Shown: positions 1 to 7,963 of the stretch, one piece after another
Layout of the letters: the number at the start of each line of letters is the position of its first letter
Position numbering within the stretch: position 1 is the stretch's first letter
DNA from: Spirillospora albida
Lineage (GTDB): Bacteria; Actinomycetota; Actinomycetes; Streptosporangiales; Streptosporangiaceae
Direction: 5' to 3'
NCBI RefSeq assembly: GCF_000718255.1
Contig: NZ_JOFJ01000017.1
Span: forward strand, 52,856-116,855
Length of the DNA stretch: 64,000 nucleotides
The notes under the pieces: model-generated
The model's database searches: none
The model's input: only the letters and a program-made list of their open reading frames with translations
What the model was told of the DNA's origin: nothing
Made by a program: the position numbers and the translations under genes

Positions 1-567
1 GTCGGCGGGGGCGTAGAAGTCCATGTGGGCGACGAACCCGAACCGGTCGCGCAGCGGCCCCGGCAGCATCCCCGCCCGGGTCGTGGCGCCCACCAGCGTG
101 AACGGCGCGATGTCGAGCGGGACGGCGGTCGCGCCCGGCCCCTTCCCGACGACGACGTCGACCCGGAAGTCCTCCATGGCCATGTAGAGCATCTCCTCGG
201 CGGGCCGCGCCAGCCGGTGGATCTCGTCCAGGAAGAGGACCTCGCCCTCGGCCAGGGTGGACAGCACCGCGGCGAGGTCGCCGGCCCGCTCGATCGCGGG
301 GCCGGACGAGATCCGCAGCGGCTGCCCCAGCTCCGCCGCGATGATCATCGCGAGGGTGGTCTTGCCGAGCCCCGGACCGCCGGACAGCAGCACGTGATCG
401 GGCGTCCGGCCGCGCCGCAGCGCGCTGTGCAGCACCAGCGACAGCTGCTCGCGCACCCGCTCCTGCCCGACGAAGTCCGCGAGCCGCTTCGGCCGCAGCG
501 CGGCCTCGATCATCTGCTCGTCGACGCCGTCGGCGTCGGGCGACACGAGCCGCTCCGGCCCGCTCAC
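1..567 (-). CDS. ruvB: Holliday junction branch-migration helicase RuvB (partial, C-terminus beyond window)
   Basis: AAA+ motor that, with RuvA, drives branch migration of Holliday junctions. The visible 189 codons carry the RuvB core: the N-terminal stretch with RPKRLADFVGQ, a Walker A loop GPPGLGKTT, Walker B with the RuvB signature LDEIHR, and the sensor-1 segment VGATTRAG; the frame is still open at base 1. The start is the GTG at 565-567, which overlaps the ruvA stop as GTGA, so the two are translationally coupled. It is the last gene of the ruvC-ruvA-ruvB unit. Family length is about 340-360 aa, so roughly half is missing at the window edge rather than deleted. Confidence 0.95.
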   Translation of the reverse strand, partial: MSGPERLVSPDADGVDEQMIEAALRPKRLADFVGQERVREQLSLVLHSALRRGRTPDHVLLSGGPGLGKTTLAMIIAAELGQPLRISSGPAIERAGDLAAVLSTLAEGEVLFLDEIHRLARPAEEMLYMAMEDFRVDVVVGKGPGATAVPLDIAPFTLVGATTRAGMLPGPLRDRFGFVAHMDFYAPAD

Positions 568-1166
568 CTGCTCAGCTTCCTGAGGGCGGACTTCAGCAGG
601 GTCGCGACCGGGGGCGTCTCGGCGCCGTCGAGGTCGGCGGCGACCGCGTCCACGGCGGCGTCGGCGTCCCGCCCGGACCAGCCGAGGTTGACCAGGCCCA
701 TCCGGACCTGCTCGCGCCACGCCTCGGACGCGGCGGGGGCGCGTTCCGCGGCGGCGGCGCCGACGGGGGCTCCCAGCCGGTCCCTCAGCTCCAGCACGAT
801 CCGCTGCGCGCCCTTCTTCCCGATGCCGGGCACCTTCGTGAGGGCGTTCAGGTCCTCGGCGGAGACGGCGCGGCGCAGCGCGTCGGGGGTGTGGACGGCG
901 AGCATCGCGAGCGCCAGGCGGGGCCCCACCCCGCTCGCGGTCTGCAGCATCTCGAAGACGGCGCGCTCGTCGTCGTCGGCGAACCCGAACAGGGTGAGCG
1001 AGTCCTCCCGGACGATCAGGGACGTCGGCACGGTCGCCTGCTCGCCGACCCGCAGCCCGGCGAGGGTCGCGGGCGTGCACTGGACGGCGAGGCCGACGCC
1101 GTGCACGTCGATCACCGCCCCGTCCGGCCCGGCGGCGGCCACCCGGCCGCTGACGAAGGCGATCAC
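564..1166 (-). CDS. ruvA: Holliday junction DNA helicase subunit RuvA
   Basis: Tetrameric junction-binding partner of RuvB. The 200-aa product has the OB-fold N-terminus (VIAFVSGRVAAAGPDGAVID), the helix-hairpin-helix core (ASGVGPRLALAMLA and KVPGIGKKGAQRIVLELRD) and a C-terminal RuvB-binding UBA-like domain after an Ala-rich linker. The GTG start at 1164-1166 has a strong upstream GAGGAGGAG and overlaps the ruvC stop in a GTGA; longer upstream frames would run through ruvC and are rejected. The length is normal for actinobacteria. Confidence 0.96.
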   Translation of the reverse strand: MIAFVSGRVAAAGPDGAVIDVHGVGLAVQCTPATLAGLRVGEQATVPTSLIVREDSLTLFGFADDDERAVFEMLQTASGVGPRLALAMLAVHTPDALRRAVSAEDLNALTKVPGIGKKGAQRIVLELRDRLGAPVGAAAAERAPAASEAWREQVRMGLVNLGWSGRDADAAVDAVAADLDGAETPPVATLLKSALRKLSR

Positions 1167-1738
1167 CGAACGTCTCCTCCTCTGTTCCGGGCGGCGAGCC
1201 GGGCGCGCTCGGCCAGTGCCGCCTCCTCGATCCGGGACCGCGCCGCCGCGGCCGGCCGCTGCCGCGCGCCGCCCCGCCACACGTGGCAGATCGCGAGCGC
1301 GAGCGCGTCCGCCGCGTCCGCCGGGCGGGGCGCCTCGTCCAGCCGCAGCAGCCGGGTCACCATCGCGGTCACCTGCGCCTTGTCGGCGCGGCCGTTGCCG
1401 GTGACGGCGGCCTTCGCCTCGGACGGGGTGTGCAGCGCGACGGGCAGCCCGCGGCGGGCGGCGGCCAGCATGGCGATCCCGGCGGCCTGCGCGGTGCCCA
1501 TCACCGTGCGGACGTTGTGCTGGGAGAACACCCGCTCGACGGCGACGGCCTCGGGGGCCAGCTCGTCCATCAGGGCCTCGATGCCCCGCTCGATGCCGAG
1601 CAGCCGGAGCGCGTGGTCGTCGTCCGGCGGCGTGCGGACGACGGCCACGTGCACCAGGTGCAGCCGCGCGCCGGGGACGCCCTCCACGACGCCCACCCCG
1701 CACCGGGTGAGCCCGGGGTCGACCCCCATCACCCGCAC
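1163..1738 (-). CDS. ruvC: Crossover junction endodeoxyribonuclease RuvC
   Basis: Resolvase that cuts Holliday junctions held by RuvAB. It opens with VRVMGVDPGLTRCG, which supplies the first catalytic Asp of the RNase H-like fold; a Glu in EAVAVERVF and acidic residues near the C-terminus (DAADALALAICH) complete the active site. The GTG at 1736-1738 is chosen because GAAGGAG lies 7 nt upstream; ATG codons 15 and 33 bases further upstream lack such a site. 191 aa. First gene of the ruvCAB unit; the 54-bp gap to the eis-like gene may hold a promoter, but none is clear. Confidence 0.95.
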   Translation of the reverse strand: MRVMGVDPGLTRCGVGVVEGVPGARLHLVHVAVVRTPPDDDHALRLLGIERGIEALMDELAPEAVAVERVFSQHNVRTVMGTAQAAGIAMLAAARRGLPVALHTPSEAKAAVTGNGRADKAQVTAMVTRLLRLDEAPRPADAADALALAICHVWRGGARQRPAAAARSRIEEAALAERARLAARNRGGDVR

Positions 1739-1792
1739 GGCCGCTCCTTCGATCATGTGTTCGGCCGCCACGCTATCAAGCCCGCCGCGCTC

Positions 1793-2944
1793 TCAGAAGT
1801 AGTCCAGCGCGTACGGCGTGGCGGCGAACGCGGCCCCCAGCGTCCCGGCGTCGCCGCCGTGCAGGAGGCCCGCGCGGCGCAGCGTGGGGACCGGGACGCC
1901 CGCGTAGAGCGCGGCCAGGCCCCGGGCGCCCAGCCGGACCGGGTCGGGATCGCCGCCGGAGCGCTCCAGCCGGCCCGTCCCGTCCTCGACCGTGAGGTGC
2001 CAGTGGCCCGCGTTCGCGGGGACGTCCGGGTCGTCGATCAGCAGCGCCGCCCGAGCCGACACGCCCGCGGGGAATCCGCGCGCCCCGATCGCGGCCGGCG
2101 CGTCCACGACGCGGAGCATCCACTGGCGGCGGTCGACGGTCTCGCACTCGCGTTCGCGGATCGCCCACAGCACCGGGTCGGACGGCGCGACGCAGGCCCG
2201 GACGGAGGCCGCCGTGGAGGAACCCGACCCGACCAGCGCCCACAGCGCCCGGAGCGTCCCCTCGGAGCCCGCCACGAGCCGCGTCACCTCCAGGCCCTCC
2301 CCGTTCCCGTCCCACCGGTAGGAGACGAACCCGTCCTCCGCCAGGTAGGTGTAGTGGCCCTCGGTGCCGAGCAGGACGCGCCACACCCCGTGCCGCCAGC
2401 CGATCGGCCCGCAGTCGCCCGCCGCCTCGTGGACGCGGGCCACCACGGCCGCGACCTCCTCCGCGTCCTGCGGCCCGACCCGGCGGACGGGGACCCGCTC
2501 GGCCGCGAGGGTCCGCAGCGCCTCCGCGGGCAACTCGACGTGGTGGAGGCCGCCCGCGTGCTCCCAGCCGAGCGATCGGTACAGCGGCGTGGTCGCCGGG
2601 TACAGCATCGCGAGCGGATGCCCGAACCGGACGCAGCGTTCCAGCAGGTCGGTCAGCAGCGCCCGGCCGAGCCCCCGGCCGCGCGCCTCGGGCGCGACCG
2701 CCACCCCGCCGACGCCCGCGACGGAGACGGCGCGGCCCTGCCACCACTGCGTCAGGTCGTTCAGCCGCCCGGTCGCGACGATCCGGCCGCCCTCGAACCC
2801 GGCGAACTGCCGGCCGGCCTCCAGCGCGGGCCGCGCCATCCGGGCGCTCTGCGCCCACGCCGAGTCGGACAGCCGCCCGAACGCGCGCGACCGGATGTCG
2901 CGGGTCTCGTCGAGCTCCCCCGAGCCGAGTACACGGATCTGCAT
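1793..2944 (-). CDS. Eis-family GNAT N-acetyltransferase
   Basis: Acetyl-CoA-dependent N-acetyltransferase of the Eis (enhanced intracellular survival) family, whose members acetylate aminoglycosides and Lys side chains. The 383-aa protein has an N-terminal GNAT domain with the acetyl-CoA loop VAPEARGRGLGRALL (about residues 75-95) and YPATTPLYRSLGWEH, a second degenerate GNAT domain, and a C-terminal SCP2-like domain. It ends in ...ALDYF; in characterised Eis proteins the C-terminal Phe carboxylate acts as general base, so the catalytic end looks intact. Start ATG at 2942-2944. It sits between yebC and ruvC, which are usually neighbours, so it looks like an insertion into that block. The substrate cannot be told from sequence. 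Confidence 0.85.
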   Translation of the reverse strand: MQIRVLGSGELDETRDIRSRAFGRLSDSAWAQSARMARPALEAGRQFAGFEGGRIVATGRLNDLTQWWQGRAVSVAGVGGVAVAPEARGRGLGRALLTDLLERCVRFGHPLAMLYPATTPLYRSLGWEHAGGLHHVELPAEALRTLAAERVPVRRVGPQDAEEVAAVVARVHEAAGDCGPIGWRHGVWRVLLGTEGHYTYLAEDGFVSYRWDGNGEGLEVTRLVAGSEGTLRALWALVGSGSSTAASVRACVAPSDPVLWAIRERECETVDRRQWMLRVVDAPAAIGARGFPAGVSARAALLIDDPDVPANAGHWHLTVEDGTGRLERSGGDPDPVRLGARGLAALYAGVPVPTLRRAGLLHGGDAGTLGAAFAATPYALDYF

Positions 2945-3015
2945 GATCTCGACCGTACGGCACCCCAGGTCAACCGGGGTCGCCGCGATCCTCAAGATCG
3001 CGGCGCCGCACCGGC

Positions 3016-3768
3016 TCAGGCGTCGATCGCCGCCATGATCTCGTCGCTCACGTCGAAGTTCGCGTAGACCTCCTGGACGTCGTCGGAGTCCTCCAGGGCG
3101 TCGAGGAGGCGGAACACCTTCTTGGCGTTCTCCTCGTCGAGGGGGACGGAGACGCTGGGCAGGAACTTCGACTCGGCGGACTCGTAGTCGATGCCGGCGT
3201 CCTGGAGGGCGGTGCGGACGGCGAGCAGGTCGCCGGCCTCGCAGACGACCTCGAAGCTGTCGTCGAGGTCGTTGACCTCCTCGGCGCCGGCGTCCAGGAC
3301 GGCCATCATGAGGTCGTCCTCCTCGATGCCCGTCTTCGGGACGATGACGACGCCCTTGCGGGTGAACATGTACGACACCGAGCCCGGGTCGGCGAGGGAG
3401 CCGCCGTTGCGGGTCAGGGCGACGCGGACCTCGGAGGCGGCCCGGTTGCGGTTGTCGGTGAGGCACTCGATGAGCACCGCGACGCCGCCCGGGGCGTAGC
3501 CCTCGTAGGTGATGTTCTGCCAGTCGGCGCCGCCCGCCTCCTCACCGGCGCCGCGCTTGCGCGCGCGCTCGATGTTGTCGTTGGGGACGGAGTTCTTCTT
3601 CGCCTTGTAGATGGCGTCGTAGAGCGTCGGGTTGGCGTCGGGGTCGCCGCCGCCGGTACGCGCCGCCACCTCGATGTTCTTGATCAGCTTGGCGAAGAGC
3701 TTGCCCCGCTTGGCGTCGAGGGCGGCCTTCTTGTGCTTGGTGGTCGCCCATTTGGAATGGCCGGACAT
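3016..3768 (-). CDS. yebC: YebC/PmpR (TACO1) family protein
   Basis: 250-aa protein of the universal YebC family. It starts with the hallmark MSGHSKWATTKHKK and contains KNSVPNDNIERARKRG and YEGYAPGGVAVLIE, all family signatures. The family was long annotated as DNA-binding regulators (PmpR); more recent work on YebC/TACO1 supports a translation role at difficult peptide sequences such as proline runs. It begins 5 nt after the pdxT stop, so it is probably cotranscribed with pdxT. The order pdxT-yebC-ruvCAB is widespread in actinobacteria. Confidence 0.95.
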   Translation of the reverse strand: MSGHSKWATTKHKKAALDAKRGKLFAKLIKNIEVAARTGGGDPDANPTLYDAIYKAKKNSVPNDNIERARKRGAGEEAGGADWQNITYEGYAPGGVAVLIECLTDNRNRAASEVRVALTRNGGSLADPGSVSYMFTRKGVVIVPKTGIEEDDLMMAVLDAGAEEVNDLDDSFEVVCEAGDLLAVRTALQDAGIDYESAESKFLPSVSVPLDEENAKKVFRLLDALEDSDDVQEVYANFDVSDEIMAAIDA

Positions 3769-3773
3769 GGCTG

Positions 3774-4397
3774 TCAGTCCTCCTCGGTCATCGCCCGGCG
3801 CACCAGATCGGCGAAGTAGCGGTGCACGCGGTGATCGCCCGTCAGCTCCGGATGGAAGGAGGTCGCCATGAGGCGGCCCTGACGGACGGCGACGATCCTA
3901 CCGGCGTTCCGGCCGCCCTCGGCTCGTCCGAGGACCTCGACGCCCTCGCCGACGGACTCGACCCAGGGCGCGCGGATGAAGACGGCGCGGTAGGGCTCCT
4001 CGCCCATGCCCGTGAGGGGGACGGCGCACTCGAACGAGTCGACCTGGCGGCCGAACGCGTTGCGGCGCACCGTCATGTCGATGCCGCCGACGGTCTCCTG
4101 GCCCGCGACGCCGCCGCGGATCCGATCCGCGAGCATGATCATGCCGGCGCAGGAGCCGTAGGCGGGCATCCCGCCCTCGACGCGCTTGCGGAGCGGCTCG
4201 AGGAGGTCGAAGGTGCGGGCGAGGCGCCACATCGTGGTGGACTCCCCGCCGGGCAGGACGAGCCCGTCCACGCGCTCCAGCTCCCCGGGGCGGCGCACGG
4301 TGATCACCTTCGCGCCGGCGGACTCCAGCGCGCGGGCGTGCTCGCGCACGTCTCCCTGCAGGGCGAGGACACCGATCGTGGGCGGCGCAGCGGTCAC
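3774..4397 (-). CDS. pdxT: Pyridoxal 5'-phosphate synthase glutaminase subunit PdxT
   Basis: Class I glutamine amidotransferase that hydrolyses glutamine and channels ammonia to PdxS for PLP synthesis. Seen: IGVLALQGDVREHARAL at the N-terminus, the oxyanion motif LPGGEST, the nucleophile Cys in GSCAGMIML and the His/Glu pair in TSFHPELTGD. The second GTG (4395-4397) is preferred because GGAAGG lies 5 nt before it; the GTG two codons upstream overlaps that site. 207 aa. pdxS is 0.85 kb upstream with one unknown gene between, so the two subunits are linked but not adjacent. Confidence 0.96.
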   Translation of the reverse strand: MTAAPPTIGVLALQGDVREHARALESAGAKVITVRRPGELERVDGLVLPGGESTTMWRLARTFDLLEPLRKRVEGGMPAYGSCAGMIMLADRIRGGVAGQETVGGIDMTVRRNAFGRQVDSFECAVPLTGMGEEPYRAVFIRAPWVESVGEGVEVLGRAEGGRNAGRIVAVRQGRLMATSFHPELTGDHRVHRYFADLVRRAMTEED

Positions 4398-4433
4398 GGG
4401 CACCTTCCGGAGGGCGAGTGGGGGATCTGCCGA

Positions 4434-4439
4434 AGCCTA
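4434..4439 (-). promoter_or_regulatory. Candidate -10 box (TAGGCT) upstream of pdxT
   Basis: On the minus strand TAGGCT lies 37 nt before the pdxT GTG, leaving a short leader with a ribosome site. The same hexamer sits before several other genes in the window. A clear -35 was not found, so pdxT having its own promoter is an inference. Confidence 0.4.
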
Positions 4440-4492
4440 GACGGTGATTGCAACGCTCCGGGACGGGGGGCGTCTTCCCGGGACGCCTCCGG

Positions 4493-5107
4493 TCACGCGT
4501 GCTTGAACCGCCGCATCGGCAGTTCGAGGGGGAGGAAGCCGTCGTCGCCGCGGTCGGCGATGCCGCGGCCGAACATGTGGGTCTCGGCGAGCGCGAGCCC
4601 GAACGCCTCCGGGTCGAACGGCAGCGGGACGTCGGGGGCGCCGGCGTCGATCGCCGCCCAGAAGGGGCGCTCGGCGGGGAGGCGGGCGCCCTGGTCGACG
4701 ACGACGCCGTCATCGGCGGTGACGAAGACGTCGCGGCGCAGCGTCCCGGCCTCGTACCAGCGGAACCAGCAGCCCCGGATGACGGCGTGCAGGACGAGGA
4801 CCCCGCAGTCGGCGCCGGGCAGGGCCGCGGCGGCGGTGTCGGCGATCCGGCGGGCGTCGTCGTCCAGGCAGAACAGCCGCCGGTCGCTCAGCAGCAGCGC
4901 CCGGTCGAACGCGCCGACGAACAGCTCGTCGTCGTAGGGCCAGAGGGCGAAGTCGAGGACGGTGTCGCCGGTCTCGGCGAGGCCGCCGGCCGGGTAGAGC
5001 CGCCGCGCGAAGGCCGCCGCGGCGGCCGGATCGGGGACGAGGCCGGGCCGGAACACCTCGGCGGGCGCTCCCGCGCTCGCGCAGGCCAGCGCGACGGACC
5101 AGGCCAT
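4493..5107 (-). CDS. Hypothetical protein (possibly DUF6928-like)
   Basis: 204-aa protein of unknown function between pdxS and pdxT. The ATG at 5105-5107 is preceded by GGAG at good spacing. The N-terminus MAWSVALACASAGAPAEVF resembles the short beta-strand opening of an actinobacterial family annotated DUF6928, but the match is from memory and weak. There is no signal peptide or membrane segment; it is rich in Asp and aromatic residues (ALWPYDDELFVGAFDR) and ends PMRRFKHA. It lies on the pdx strand and may be cotranscribed with pdxS, though a 140-bp gap separates them. No link to B6 synthesis is visible in the sequence. Confidence 0.65.
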   Translation of the reverse strand: MAWSVALACASAGAPAEVFRPGLVPDPAAAAAFARRLYPAGGLAETGDTVLDFALWPYDDELFVGAFDRALLLSDRRLFCLDDDARRIADTAAAALPGADCGVLVLHAVIRGCWFRWYEAGTLRRDVFVTADDGVVVDQGARLPAERPFWAAIDAGAPDVPLPFDPEAFGLALAETHMFGRGIADRGDDGFLPLELPMRRFKHA

Positions 5108-5248
5108 GCTCTCCGCTCCCCCTCCCGCCGGCCGCGCACCCCCGGGGACGCCCCGCGCCCCCACCGGCCGCGCAGCCAGCGTATCCCCGGCGCGGGCCGG
5201 TGGGGAGGGGACGGACCGGAACGGGCCTCGGTCACCCGGCGGACGACG

Positions 5249-6166
5249 TCACCAGCCGCGGTGGGCGAACTTCTGGTCCTCGCCGAGGGAGGCGACGTTG
5301 ATGCCCACCATGGCCTCGCCGAGGCCGCGGGACACCTTGGCGATCACATCGGGGTCGTCGTGGAAGGTGGTGGCCTTCACGATCGCCTCCGCGCGCTGCT
5401 CCGGGTTGCCGGACTTGAAGATGCCGGAGCCGACGAAGACGCCCTCGGCGCCGAGCTGCATCATCATCGCGGCGTCGGCCGGGGTGGCGATGCCGCCCGC
5501 GGTGAACAGCACGACCGGCAGCTTTCCGGACGCCGCGACCTCCTTGACGAGCTCGTAGGGCGCCTGGAGCTCCTTGGCGGCGACGTACAGCTCGTCCTCC
5601 GCGAGGTTCTGGAGGCGGCGGATCTCCTGCCGGATCCTGCGCATGTGGGTCGTGGCGTTGGACACGTCGCCGGTGCCCGCCTCGCCCTTCGAGCGGATCA
5701 TGGCGGCGCCCTCGGTGATGCGCCGCAGCGCCTCGCCGAGATTGACGGCCCCGCACACGAACGGGACGGTGAACGCCCACTTGTCGATGTGGTTGTCGTA
5801 GTCGGCCGGGGTGAGGACCTCGGACTCGTCGATGTAGTCGACGCCGAGGGCCTGCAGCACCTGCGCCTCGACGAAGTGGCCGATGCGGGCCTTCGCCATG
5901 ACGGGGATGGAGACGGCCTCGATGACGCCGTCGATCATGTCGGGGTCGCTCATCCGGGAGATGCCGCCCTCGACGCGGATGTCGGCGGGGACCCGCTCCA
6001 GCGCCATCACGGCGACCGCGCCGGCGTCCTCGGCGATCTTGGCCTGGTCCGGCGTGACGACGTCCATGATCACGCCGCCCTTGAGCATCTCCGCCATGCC
6101 GCGCTTGACGCGGGCGGTCCCGGTCTCCGGCGCGGTGTTCTCGGGGGCGGGGCTGGAAGTTGACAC
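5249..6166 (-). CDS. pdxS: Pyridoxal 5'-phosphate synthase lyase subunit PdxS
   Basis: TIM-barrel synthase that builds PLP from ribose 5-phosphate, glyceraldehyde 3-phosphate and ammonia from PdxT. Highly conserved blocks are present: RVKRGMAEMLKGGVIMDVV, VMALERVPADIR, IPVMAKARIGHFVEAQ (with the substrate-binding Lys), IDESEVLTPAD and GEAGTGDVSNATTHMR. The GTG at 6164-6166 has GAGGA 6 nt upstream; the ATG two codons earlier abuts that site and is less likely. 305 aa, the normal length. The upstream 116 bp would hold its promoter; TATCAT on the minus strand near 6203-6208 is one possible -10. Confidence 0.96.
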   Translation of the reverse strand: MSTSSPAPENTAPETGTARVKRGMAEMLKGGVIMDVVTPDQAKIAEDAGAVAVMALERVPADIRVEGGISRMSDPDMIDGVIEAVSIPVMAKARIGHFVEAQVLQALGVDYIDESEVLTPADYDNHIDKWAFTVPFVCGAVNLGEALRRITEGAAMIRSKGEAGTGDVSNATTHMRRIRQEIRRLQNLAEDELYVAAKELQAPYELVKEVAASGKLPVVLFTAGGIATPADAAMMMQLGAEGVFVGSGIFKSGNPEQRAEAIVKATTFHDDPDVIAKVSRGLGEAMVGINVASLGEDQKFAHRGW

Positions 6167-6282
6167 GGGCATTCCTCACATGGACGGGCAACAGGTCAAT
6201 TCCATGATATTGCCTGCGTGTTCGCTGTCTCGACCGCCAGAGTGTCAGCGGTGGGCACGCGCTCCTTACGGAGTGCCGGGGG

Positions 6283-7323
6283 TCAGGGGATGTAGGGCTT
6301 CCCGTCGTTCAGCAGGACCACCCACACCTGTCCGGGCGCGAAGTTGATCCCCTTCCCGTCGGCGCCGGTGAACGCCGTCCCCTGCTCCTCGGACGGGCGG
6401 GACCAGGTCGCGTCGAACGCCTTGCCGTCGCGCAGGACGAGGGCGCGCCCGGTCCCGGTCGTCTTGATCAGCGGCGTGTAGCTGCCGAGGAAGTCGTGGA
6501 ACTGCGAGCGTGTCGTCCTGGCGTACTGGACGACGATCGTGGCGCCGCCGAGGATGCCGCCCTCGGCGGCCCGGTCGGGAGTCCCGCCCCAGCTGGCCAG
6601 CCACCGCTTCTGCGACGCCGACCAGGTGAACCCCATGGTCGTCGCCGGCCAGCGCGCGGTGAACGTCTTCAGCGGCCTTCCGCCCTGAGGCGCGGCGCCG
6701 AACCGGAACCCGATGTCGCGGGGCTTGGACGCCTTGGGCGCCAGCTTGAGCAGGGCCCTGGGGTCGGCGTAGAGGTTGTAAGGGATGCGGTTCGGCCCGG
6801 CGCGGAAGAACACCGCGCCGCCGTTCTCCTGTGAGATCGGGTGGACCGGGGCCTCGCGGATGAGGCGCTTCATCTTGCTCTGGACGCCGGAGTAGGCGAA
6901 GGCGGGGCTGCCGAACTGCGGCAGGATGTGCAGGTCGGAGACGCGGGCGCTGCGGACCGGCCCGACGCGCTTCGGCAGCCGGGACGAGTAGACCGCCATC
7001 AGCCGGGTCTCGCCGCCCTCGACCTGCTCGACGTAGACGATGTCGGCGGCGGACACGCCGCTCTGCGGCAGCGCCGGCCGGGTGTTCTCGATCTTGACGG
7101 CCAGCACCGGGTTGTCCAGCCCCCGCGTCCCGCCGGTGAACGGGTGCCGCGGCGCGGGCGCGGGCGGCTTGGACGCGGACGGGGAGGCGGCCGGCGCCGG
7201 CGCCGCGTCCGGGTCGCCGGAACAGGCCGCCAGTGCGGCACCGAGCACGAACACGCCCAGCCCGGCGGCCGTACGGCTCCGGCCGGTCCCGGCACGCCCG
7301 ATCGCATGCCACGCGGATCCCAC
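6283..7323 (-). CDS. DUF3048 (YerB-type) lipoprotein
   Basis: 346-aa exported protein. The GTG start at 7321-7323 follows GAAGGAGG. An Arg-containing N-region and hydrophobic segment end in the lipobox LAAC (about residue 37), predicting a lipid-anchored protein, followed by a Pro/Ser/Ala linker. The folded part has DUF3048 hallmarks: DNPVLAVKIENTRPALPQSG, ADIVYVEQVEGGETRLMAVY, GPVRSARVSD and, in the C-terminal half, NFAPGQVWVVLLNDGKPYIP. The biochemical role of DUF3048 is not established. It lies between the PIM genes and pdxS with a gap on each side, so it is probably a separate transcription unit. Confidence 0.85.
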   Translation of the reverse strand: MGSAWHAIGRAGTGRSRTAAGLGVFVLGAALAACSGDPDAAPAPAASPSASKPPAPAPRHPFTGGTRGLDNPVLAVKIENTRPALPQSGVSAADIVYVEQVEGGETRLMAVYSSRLPKRVGPVRSARVSDLHILPQFGSPAFAYSGVQSKMKRLIREAPVHPISQENGGAVFFRAGPNRIPYNLYADPRALLKLAPKASKPRDIGFRFGAAPQGGRPLKTFTARWPATTMGFTWSASQKRWLASWGGTPDRAAEGGILGGATIVVQYARTTRSQFHDFLGSYTPLIKTTGTGRALVLRDGKAFDATWSRPSEEQGTAFTGADGKGINFAPGQVWVVLLNDGKPYIP

Positions 7324-7416
7324 GTTGCGCCCTCCTTCGAACACGTACTGCCGAAGGTAGCGAACGCCGACAAGTCGTCCGCCCATTCCCAATACGGGCG
7401 GATGCGGATCTATGCC

Positions 7417-7953
7417 TCAGATCGCGGGCGGATCGTCGTCGATCTCGAAGAACCCGGGCAGCGGGGCGCGGCCGGCCAGCGGAAGTACCCTGATCAGGGG
7501 CTTGCGGCGCGCGATCCGGGTCTGGGCGACGGCGTCGTTGTAGAAGCGGCGGGCGTAGGCGACCTTCGCCGCGGCCGTCGAGACCTCCGCGAGGACCTCC
7601 TTCGCCGCCTCCCCCGCGGCCGTGAGGGTGCTCTCGAAGTCCGGCTGGTCGAACACCACGCGCAGCGCACGCGACAGGTCGCTCTCGGCGAACTCGCGGT
7701 TCTCGGCGTCCGCGGTGCGGGCCTCGTGCGCGGCCGTCGCCAGCACGAGGCTGGTGGCCGGGTCCAGCAGCCGGGACGCGGCCAGCTCCAGCGCCGCCGC
7801 GGCCCGCCGGACGAGCGCGGCGTCCAGCGCCGCGCGGGCCGTCTCGACGCGGACGTGCAGCCGGTCCAGCCGGGTGGCGCGCCACGAGACGTACACGCCG
7901 ACGAGGAAGACGACGGCGAGCCAGAACAGGACGTCCATGATCCAGTCGTACAT
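7417..7953 (-). CDS. LemA-like single-pass membrane protein in the PIM operon
   Basis: 178-aa protein with one N-terminal transmembrane helix (MYDWIMDVLFWLAVVFLVGV) followed by a helical, Ala-rich cytoplasmic part (RLHVRVETARAALDAALVRR). The C-terminal motif ARRFYNDAVAQTRIARR and a late GFFEIDD resemble the end of LemA proteins (YNDAV ... GFF), so a LemA-like fold is the best guess. It starts 10 nt after pimA and is very likely the last gene of the pgsA-patA-pimA operon. The position suggests a role near the membrane step of PIM synthesis, but no catalytic residues are apparent. Confidence 0.7.
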   Translation of the reverse strand: MYDWIMDVLFWLAVVFLVGVYVSWRATRLDRLHVRVETARAALDAALVRRAAAALELAASRLLDPATSLVLATAAHEARTADAENREFAESDLSRALRVVFDQPDFESTLTAAGEAAKEVLAEVSTAAAKVAYARRFYNDAVAQTRIARRKPLIRVLPLAGRAPLPGFFEIDDDPPAI

Positions 7954-7963
7954 GGCCGGGCCC

